Assembly (NCBI RefSeq): GCF_032380655.1
Contig: NZ_JAWDIY010000003.1
Span: 245,462 to 309,461, forward strand
DNA: 64,000 bases
Direction: 5' to 3'
Origin: Diplocloster hominis
GTDB lineage: Bacteria > Bacillota > Clostridia > Lachnospirales > Lachnospiraceae
The notes under the pieces are model-generated. The model saw only the letters and a program-made list of their open reading frames with translations. It was not told the origin of the DNA and ran no database searches. Made by a program: the position numbers and the translations under genes. This document shows, one piece after another, positions 59,810 through 64,000 of the stretch. Each line of letters begins with the position of its first letter. Position 1 is the first letter of the stretch.

Positions 59810-60367
59810 ATGAAAGATACAAAGAAACTTGTGGTAGCCGCTCTGATGGCGGCGCTTACCTGTGCCGCTACCATGGTGATTAAAATCCCAACACCGACAT
59901 TCGGCTATATCCACCCGGGGGATGGCCTGGTCTTATTATGCGGAATCGTGCTTGGGCCGGTAGGAGGCGCCTTGGCGGCCGGTATCGGCTCCATGCTGGC
60001 GGACGTATTCTCCGGTTACATGTCCTTCGCGCTCGGCACCCTGATCATCAAGGCACTGACAGCTGCCATCGCAGGACTGTTGTTCCGCCGCATCCGTGCG
60101 GTCCAAAGCGGAAGCACCGGCAGCAGCTACGCCGGAATCATCACCGGCGGAGTACTGGGAGAGCTGTTCATGGTAATCGGTTATCTATTCTATGAAACCC
60201 TGCTGGCCGTCATCAGCGGCAGCGCCCTGGCCGCAGCCTTCACAGCCTCTGCCGCCGGCGTTATCTTTAACATCGTGCAGGGCGTGGTAGGTATCGTTCT
60301 TGCCATCATCCTGTTTCCGGTATTATATCAGATTCCTAATGTGCGTGCCTGGGTTACCGGGAAGTAA
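59810..60367 (+). CDS. ECF transporter S component (riboflavin-type family)
   Basis: A 185-residue membrane protein with five to six spans, the substrate-binding subunit of an ECF vitamin or cofactor importer. KIPTPTFGYIHPGDGLVLLCGIVLGPVGGALAAGIGSMLADVFSGYMSFALGTLIIKAL is typical of the family named for riboflavin transporters. The substrate cannot be told. The energising EcfAAT genes are elsewhere. AAAGGAGG precedes the start. Confidence 0.88.
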   Translation: MKDTKKLVVAALMAALTCAATMVIKIPTPTFGYIHPGDGLVLLCGIVLGPVGGALAAGIGSMLADVFSGYMSFALGTLIIKALTAAIAGLLFRRIRAVQSGSTGSSYAGIITGGVLGELFMVIGYLFYETLLAVISGSALAAAFTASAAGVIFNIVQGVVGIVLAIILFPVLYQIPNVRAWVTGK

Positions 60368-60398
60368 TACAATAAATTCGCATTTTCCTATTGAAAGA

Positions 60399-60454
60399 GA
60401 AAATGACATCGACGCGACTATAACATTCTTCAAAGTCGCAGCGATGTCATTTTC
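60399..60454. terminator. Bidirectional terminator between ECF and rsgI-like genes
   Basis: GAAAATGACATCG (60399-60411) and its complement (60442-60454) pair perfectly, with GCGACT/AGTCGC continuing the stem; A and T runs flank it, so both convergent genes can end here. Confidence 0.9.
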
Positions 60455-60466
60455 AGTTTCGTTTAT

Positions 60467-61318
60467 TTACTCATGGTGATGGGCTTCCTGCCCGTCGGAA
60501 CTCTCCTCTGAATGATGGCTCTCCTGACCGCCGGTGGGAACCGTCGTATTTTCCGTATCATTTGCATGGCTGCCGTGCTCCCCATGATTCGTGCCTTCCC
60601 CATGGGATTCACAGGCGTCGATCTGACCCTGCAGTTCCTCGATGCTGTGGTGGGTGTAATCGGTGATGTCGACCTCCGGATCGGTTTCCTTCAGTTCCTG
60701 CAGATACAGATATTTTCCAGGAGTGACGCCGTAGTCATGGGCCTGTGAGACCGTATCCTCATCCACCGCATGGCATTCTGACTGAAGAGCCGGATATTCC
60801 GCAGACGCGGTGTCCACGTACTGGCGGACCTCCTCCAGCATAGTTTCCTGGGTATCTGCCGTCTTCGCATAGACAGTGACGACAATATCCGATGCAGCCT
60901 TGAAATATCCTTCCATCTCCTCCGTTCCCATAATCGCATCCACAGCCTCCTGCCAGGGGAGGTTTTTCAGATTTTGATCAGCCAGGATCTGTTCTCCTTC
61001 CGGATTAAGGGCTCTGGTCTCGACCACACGGTTAAAGCGGTTGATCCCCAGTTCGATGGAGGGATTCACATCGATACTCACCAGAGAGGTCTGGGCATAG
61101 TAGTAATGGAAGCTGCCAGCGCTCAGGGTAAATACCAGGGCCAGACAGGCCGCCGCCGTATAAAGCGGTCTGAAACTCCTTCTTTTTTCCGGGAGCAGTA
61201 TCACATCACCGGTCTTCCAGCTTTGGCTGGCTGGAAGGGATACGAATTCTCCTCCATTTTTCATAATAACAGCTGTATTTTTCTCTATTTTCATAACAAT
61301 TCCGGTTTGTGCTTTCAT
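60467..61318 (-). CDS. rsgI: Anti-sigma-I factor RsgI-like protein with His-rich tail
   Basis: A 283-residue membrane anti-sigma factor. Residues 1-50 are the cytoplasmic RsgI N-terminal domain (GIVMKIEKNTAVIMKNGGEFVSLP), residues about 52-72 a membrane span, then the extracellular conserved region SLVSIDVNPSIELGINRFNRVV, whose Asn-Pro bond is the site of spontaneous cleavage in the family. The C-terminal 50 residues are Glu/Ser/His-rich and end in HHHE, in place of the carbohydrate-binding modules of cellulolytic clostridia. It follows sigI with an SD in the sigI end. Confidence 0.9.
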   Translation of the reverse strand: MKAQTGIVMKIEKNTAVIMKNGGEFVSLPASQSWKTGDVILLPEKRRSFRPLYTAAACLALVFTLSAGSFHYYYAQTSLVSIDVNPSIELGINRFNRVVETRALNPEGEQILADQNLKNLPWQEAVDAIMGTEEMEGYFKAASDIVVTVYAKTADTQETMLEEVRQYVDTASAEYPALQSECHAVDEDTVSQAHDYGVTPGKYLYLQELKETDPEVDITDYTHHSIEELQGQIDACESHGEGTNHGEHGSHANDTENTTVPTGGQESHHSEESSDGQEAHHHE

Positions 61319-61319
61319 T

Positions 61320-62027
61320 TTACTTCACCTCCCTATACTGGGGTAAGAATGTACGGATTCCGGGATAATCTCCCATCAGCAGGATTGCAAGGGTTACGAT
61401 ATATTTCCGGTGTTTCTCTATCGTCTTTGCCGAGATCCCAAGCTGCGCCGACAAGTCGGCCTGGGGAAGGCGGTGCTGCTGTGTCAGAAGCTTCCTATAT
61501 TCAGAATCCCCGGTCACCGCATGGGCGATCATAAGGCAGTTCTTCCTGGACCGCTCCTGCTTCGGACAGATCCGGGGGAGTTCTTCCCAGCGTATCTCGT
61601 AGGAATCCAGGGTATCCGATAACAGCTGGATCTCCTCGGTCAGCGCATTCCTTTCCTGTTCTTTCTCATAGAGCTGCCAGGACACCTTAGCCTCCGCATC
61701 GGAGATCTGAGCGTTTTCCTCCTCATCCTTTGGCTCAAAAGCGATCACCCTTGATCGGTATCCCATCTGCTTTCTACCTTCGTCGATCAGCCGGTTTTTG
61801 ATACAGATTTTGCAGAAAGACAGGAAGTTTCCCTTCTGGGAGGAATATTGTCTGATACAATTCAAAAATGTCAGCATGGCGAGACTCAGCATATCGTCGT
61901 ATTCCAACATCATATCCTGCATACCGGATATCTGCTTTCTTATAAAAGGCAGATAATCCGCCATCAGCCGCTCTGTTTCTTCGGGATCATCCTGTGCGTT
62001 TTGAACCCGCATTTCTATCGTATTCAC
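61320..62027 (-). CDS. sigI: RNA polymerase sigma factor SigI
   Basis: A 235-residue sigma-70-family factor: YDDMLSLAMLTFLNCIRQYSSQKGNFLSFCKICIKNRLIDEGRK is region 2, and the C-terminal part has a helix-turn-helix (DLSAQLGISAKTIEKHRKYI). The length and neighbouring rsgI identify SigI. The start codon is GTG with AGGAGA upstream. A divergent promoter pair (62261-62341) suggests autoregulation. Confidence 0.9.
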   Translation of the reverse strand: MNTIEMRVQNAQDDPEETERLMADYLPFIRKQISGMQDMMLEYDDMLSLAMLTFLNCIRQYSSQKGNFLSFCKICIKNRLIDEGRKQMGYRSRVIAFEPKDEEENAQISDAEAKVSWQLYEKEQERNALTEEIQLLSDTLDSYEIRWEELPRICPKQERSRKNCLMIAHAVTGDSEYRKLLTQQHRLPQADLSAQLGISAKTIEKHRKYIVTLAILLMGDYPGIRTFLPQYREVK

Positions 62028-62099
62028 ATCATTTCTCCTATCCGCCCACCGCGAAAATTTTCCTTTCTGCTAATTTTATTCTGCATTATTTTCTTCTGT

Positions 62100-62235
62100 T
62101 TCATTTTCTTCTACTTCATGGACTGCTTCTTCGATTCTTCTGATTCATCAATTCTGCTTCATCGATTCTTCTTCATCGATTCTTCTGCTTCTTCGATTCT
62201 TCTGCTTCTTCGATTCTTCTGATTTAATTCGAAGA
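62100..62235 (-). repeat. Purine-rich low-complexity repeat in the sigI leader
   Basis: On the minus strand the leader between the promoter and sigI consists of degenerate units like GAAGAATCGAAGAAGCA (about 17 bp). Its role, if any, is unknown. Confidence 0.65.
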
Positions 62236-62260
62236 AGATGAATTTGCATCTATATTTAAT

Positions 62261-62291
62261 ATACGAAATTAAGTCCATTTTTTATAGGGTG
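62261..62291 (-). promoter_or_regulatory. Predicted SigI-type promoter of sigI-rsgI
   Basis: CACCCTA (-35) and CGTAT (-10) on the minus strand, 19 bp apart. It is the mirror image in layout of the promoter at 62310-62341. SigI promoters have a C-rich -35 and a CGWA -10. Confidence 0.7.
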
Positions 62292-62309
62292 CGAAAAAAA
62301 TTTTTCCGG

Positions 62310-62341
62310 CACCCTACGTTTTGCATATTGTCAGTCGTATT
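62310..62341 (+). promoter_or_regulatory. Predicted SigI-type promoter of the His-rich gene
   Basis: CACCCTA (62310-62316) and CGTAT (62336-62340) are 19 bp apart, identical in sequence and spacing to the divergent minus-strand promoter. The two -35 elements form the arms of a hairpin (TAGGGTGC/GCACCCTA). Confidence 0.7.
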
Positions 62342-62386
62342 CTGTTAGCGAGTCAAAAAAATAAAAAAATGAAATGAGGTAATCTT

Positions 62387-62788
62387 ATGTTCCAGAAAAA
62401 ATTCGCTGCTTTCCTTTTAACCGCTATGCTGACCGCTGCCGTATCTATCCCTGTCCTTGCATCCACCTCCGAGACCGCGCCCGCCGCCGCTTCCACCAGT
62501 ACAAATTATCCGGTATGTACAGAAGAAGGGTGCAGCAAAACCTACGATCACACCCATGACGGCACCTGGTATGAGGGACACCATGCAGAAGACGGTTCCA
62601 ATTGCACGTCCTCCTCCACTTGTACCGGAAAACACTCCAGCACACACCATACGAACACCACGCAGTCACAAACTCACCACTCACAGTCCCACCACACTGG
62701 AACCCAAGCCCAGGATTCCACTGCAACACAGACCACCAAGACCACTTCCAGCCATTCACATCACAGCCACAGCGGCAGCCATCACTAA
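62387..62788 (+). CDS. Secreted His/Ser/Thr-rich protein
   Basis: A 133-residue exported protein. The signal peptide ends near SIPVLA. The mature part begins with a Cys-containing segment (YPVCTEEGCSKTYDHTHDGTWYEGHHAED) with four Cys and several His, followed by a low-complexity tail of His, Ser and Thr ending SGSHH. This suggests metal binding. It is divergent from sigI and shares its promoter type, so it is a likely SigI target. It ends 1 bp from the convergent hydrolase gene. Confidence 0.85.
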   Translation: MFQKKFAAFLLTAMLTAAVSIPVLASTSETAPAAASTSTNYPVCTEEGCSKTYDHTHDGTWYEGHHAEDGSNCTSSSTCTGKHSSTHHTNTTQSQTHHSQSHHTGTQAQDSTATQTTKTTSSHSHHSHSGSHH

Positions 62789-62789
62789 A

Positions 62790-63596
62790 TCAGCACTGAT
62801 AGCCGAACAGGTGATTCAGCCAATACATGCTGAGCGGAACCCATTTACTGCAGCTGTCATTATTCGTATCCACGTCATAGTTGCACATGGAAAGCCCGTG
62901 CGTCCCGCTGGGGAACACATGGCACTCAAACGGAACGCCAGCCCGCTTTAATGCCATGCCAAACAGCAGCGTATTCTCAACCGGCACCACCGTATCATCT
63001 GCCGTGTGCCACAAAAATGCCGGAGGGGTATCAGCAGTCACCCTCTTTTCCAAAGAAAACCATTCCTTGAGCTCATCATCTCCCCCGGACACCTTATCCA
63101 GGGACCCCTGATGCGCATACTCTCCAGCGGTGATCACCGGATAACTTAAGATCATCGCATTGGGACGGTTCCTGCCGTTTTCCGTATCCATTCTGGCTTT
63201 CAGCCGGTCGCTGTTCCACAGCGTCCCCAGGCTGGCAGCCAGATGGCCTCCGGCCGAAAATCCCATCACCGCAATCTGATCCTCCTTAATCTGCCATTCT
63301 CCGGCCCTCCTGCGGATCATCAGAACAGTTTCCGACAGTTCCATCAGCGGCCCGAGATCCCCGGCCAGTTCCCCAACAGAATAATTCAGAGTAAACACCT
63401 GATACCCCGCCGCGAACCACGCAAACGCCGGCGGCTCTTTTTCCCGGTCTGACAGCATCTCATACCCGCCCCCCGGACATACCACCACACAGGGCCTGAT
63501 TCTATGATTCTTCATTTCCCAGCTGATATCGTGCAGATATCCCGTCACATAAGCGTCGGTCCCCGCATCCAGCACTTCCCTCACAATCTTCATCAC
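62790..63596 (-). CDS. Alpha/beta hydrolase (acetyl-esterase type)
   Basis: A 268-residue hydrolase: VCPGGGYEMLSDREKEPPAFAW contains the HGGG-like oxyanion motif, the nucleophile Ser is in GFSAGGH, and Asp and His follow in TADDTVVP and GTHGLS. These fit BD-FAE-type esterases that deacetylate xylan or related glycans. No signal peptide, so it probably acts on imported fragments. GTG at 63596 or ATG at 63593 can start it; GGGAGG lies upstream. Confidence 0.88.
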   Translation of the reverse strand: MMKIVREVLDAGTDAYVTGYLHDISWEMKNHRIRPCVVVCPGGGYEMLSDREKEPPAFAWFAAGYQVFTLNYSVGELAGDLGPLMELSETVLMIRRRAGEWQIKEDQIAVMGFSAGGHLAASLGTLWNSDRLKARMDTENGRNRPNAMILSYPVITAGEYAHQGSLDKVSGGDDELKEWFSLEKRVTADTPPAFLWHTADDTVVPVENTLLFGMALKRAGVPFECHVFPSGTHGLSMCNYDVDTNNDSCSKWVPLSMYWLNHLFGYQC

Positions 63597-63610
63597 TTTA
63601 ACCTCCCAAA

Positions 63611-63645
63611 GGGGGACATGTCCAAACCAGTTTGGGACATGTCCA
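63611..63645. repeat. GGACATGTCC repeats, upstream of hydrolase gene
   Basis: Two GGGACATGTCC units about 20 bp apart (from 63613 and 63634) separated by AAACCAGTTT, the third site of the family also found at 15534 and 19001. Confidence 0.8.
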
Positions 63646-63728
63646 AATTCATTAATTATTACCTTACAACATCCACGCCGTTTTTGTCTATAGTATCTTT
63701 CTACTGTGCGTGAGGTTTCATTTTATTA

Positions 63729-63905
63729 TGGGCAGGGAAGAGAGGGAAGCGGCGGGGGCTTTGGAACCGGGGGGCTCCTCTCGTGAGGCCAAATCACTTC
63801 GGCCGGACCTAAGAACGGCTAACTCCGAAGGAGGGAGAACCTCTTATTAGCAGGGCCTGGAATAAACTCGCCAAAAAACGGCTCGAACAGTATTCCAGGG
63901 GTTCT
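63729..63905 (+). repeat. Partial third copy of the long-hairpin element
   Basis: The core from 63788 (GGCCAAATCACTTCGGCCGG...) to about 63899 matches hairpin A (36971-37082) with few differences, in the same orientation. The left stem is present but diverged; the right stem is absent, replaced from about 63905 by another sequence. Confidence 0.85.
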
Positions 63906-63912
63906 TTCTGAG

Positions 63913-64000
63913 AGTTGGGTATAGCCTGGTAGCCGGAATGCCCGCAACCGGCTTAATGTATAAGTATGCGGGCATTCCGGTTACCAGGCTATACCCAACT
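63913..64000. repeat. 34-bp inverted repeat at the window end
   Basis: Arms 63913-63946 and 63967-64000 (AGTTGGGTATAGCCTGGTA...) are complementary with one mismatch around a 20-base loop. It runs to the window edge, so it may extend further. Confidence 0.85.

Noticed and set aside
1..64000. rRNA or tRNA genes
   Set aside because: I read both strands for rRNA cores and tRNA-like cloverleaf and TTC motifs and saw none, though a scan by program would be more reliable.

Overview
The window looks like chromosome from a Gram-positive anaerobe of the Clostridia, most likely a gut Lachnospiraceae (family level is an inference). The reasons are anaerobic enzymes (NrdD, a tungsten-type aldehyde ferredoxin oxidoreductase, multi-cluster ferredoxin), strong AGGAGG ribosome binding sites, lipoproteins with LxGC lipoboxes, pyrBI and a compact folate operon, a SigI/RsgI pair, and base composition near balance except in two islands. 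I saw no rRNA, tRNA or CRISPR array.

Layout. 1-900: end of a CNNM/HlyC-type protein. 1040-13594 (minus): a six-gene glycan operon made of a giant LamG surface protein, a lipoprotein glycosidase, an LplA/LplB/LplC-type ABC importer and a GH4 glycosidase, with a divergent AraC regulator (13850-14710). 14940-15470: remnant of a DUF4143-type ATPase. 15595-22402 (minus): folC, folE, an HD protein, folP, a folB-folK fusion, pheA and a DUF815 ATPase. 22570-26167: small genes (CmpB-like, PH-domain, RibD/DHFR-like), then nitroreductase-pyrB-pyrI. 26487-34996 (minus): a second sugar operon (ROK kinase, two VOC proteins, GH1 6-phospho-beta-glucosidase, Rbs-type ABC transporter) with another divergent AraC gene. 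36127-43035: GNAT gene with a MerR-type operator, a large palindromic element, a MIF-like tautomerase, nrdD with paired NrdR boxes, hflX and a TPR lipoprotein. 43427-46678: DUF4190 and DUF2752 membrane proteins, separated by a GC-richer LytTR/GHKL two-component pair. 46717-47655: fructokinase. 47900-50284: an AT-rich island with a degenerate tyrosine-recombinase-like gene, DUF3990 and DUF3791. 50501-53596: S8 protease and MFS exporter. 54314-59433 (minus): SCP2-like protein, Fe-alcohol dehydrogenase, ferredoxin, AOR, MoaD-like and ThiF/MoeB-like proteins. 59810-60367: ECF S component. 60467-62788: RsgI, SigI and a divergent secreted His-rich protein. 62790-63596: alpha/beta hydrolase. The end holds further palindromic elements.

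Most interesting points. (1) sigI-rsgI and the His-rich secreted gene share a divergent promoter pair: CACCCTA, exactly 19 bp, CGTAT in each direction. This fits SigI control of both, and the His-rich tails of RsgI and of the secreted protein suggest a cell-envelope or metal response. (2) An approximately 890-bp composite palindrome (36864-37753) holds two oppositely oriented giant hairpins with perfect 64-65-bp stems. The outer stem sequences differ between the two while the inner core is conserved, and a third partial copy lies at 63729-63905. (3) Shine-Dalgarno-bearing leader segments are tandemly duplicated at three unrelated loci. (4) A GGACATGTCC-based repeat family occurs at three intergenic sites. 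(5) The AT-rich recombinase/DUF3990/DUF3791 operon may be a mobile or toxin-antitoxin-like unit.

In the GH1 operon the genes suggest ABC import of a beta-glucoside, phosphorylation by the ROK kinase and cleavage by the 6-phospho-beta-glucosidase. In the AOR operon, ferredoxin, AOR and alcohol dehydrogenase suggest acid/aldehyde/alcohol interconversion, with MoaD-like and MoeB-like proteins plausibly serving the pterin cofactor.
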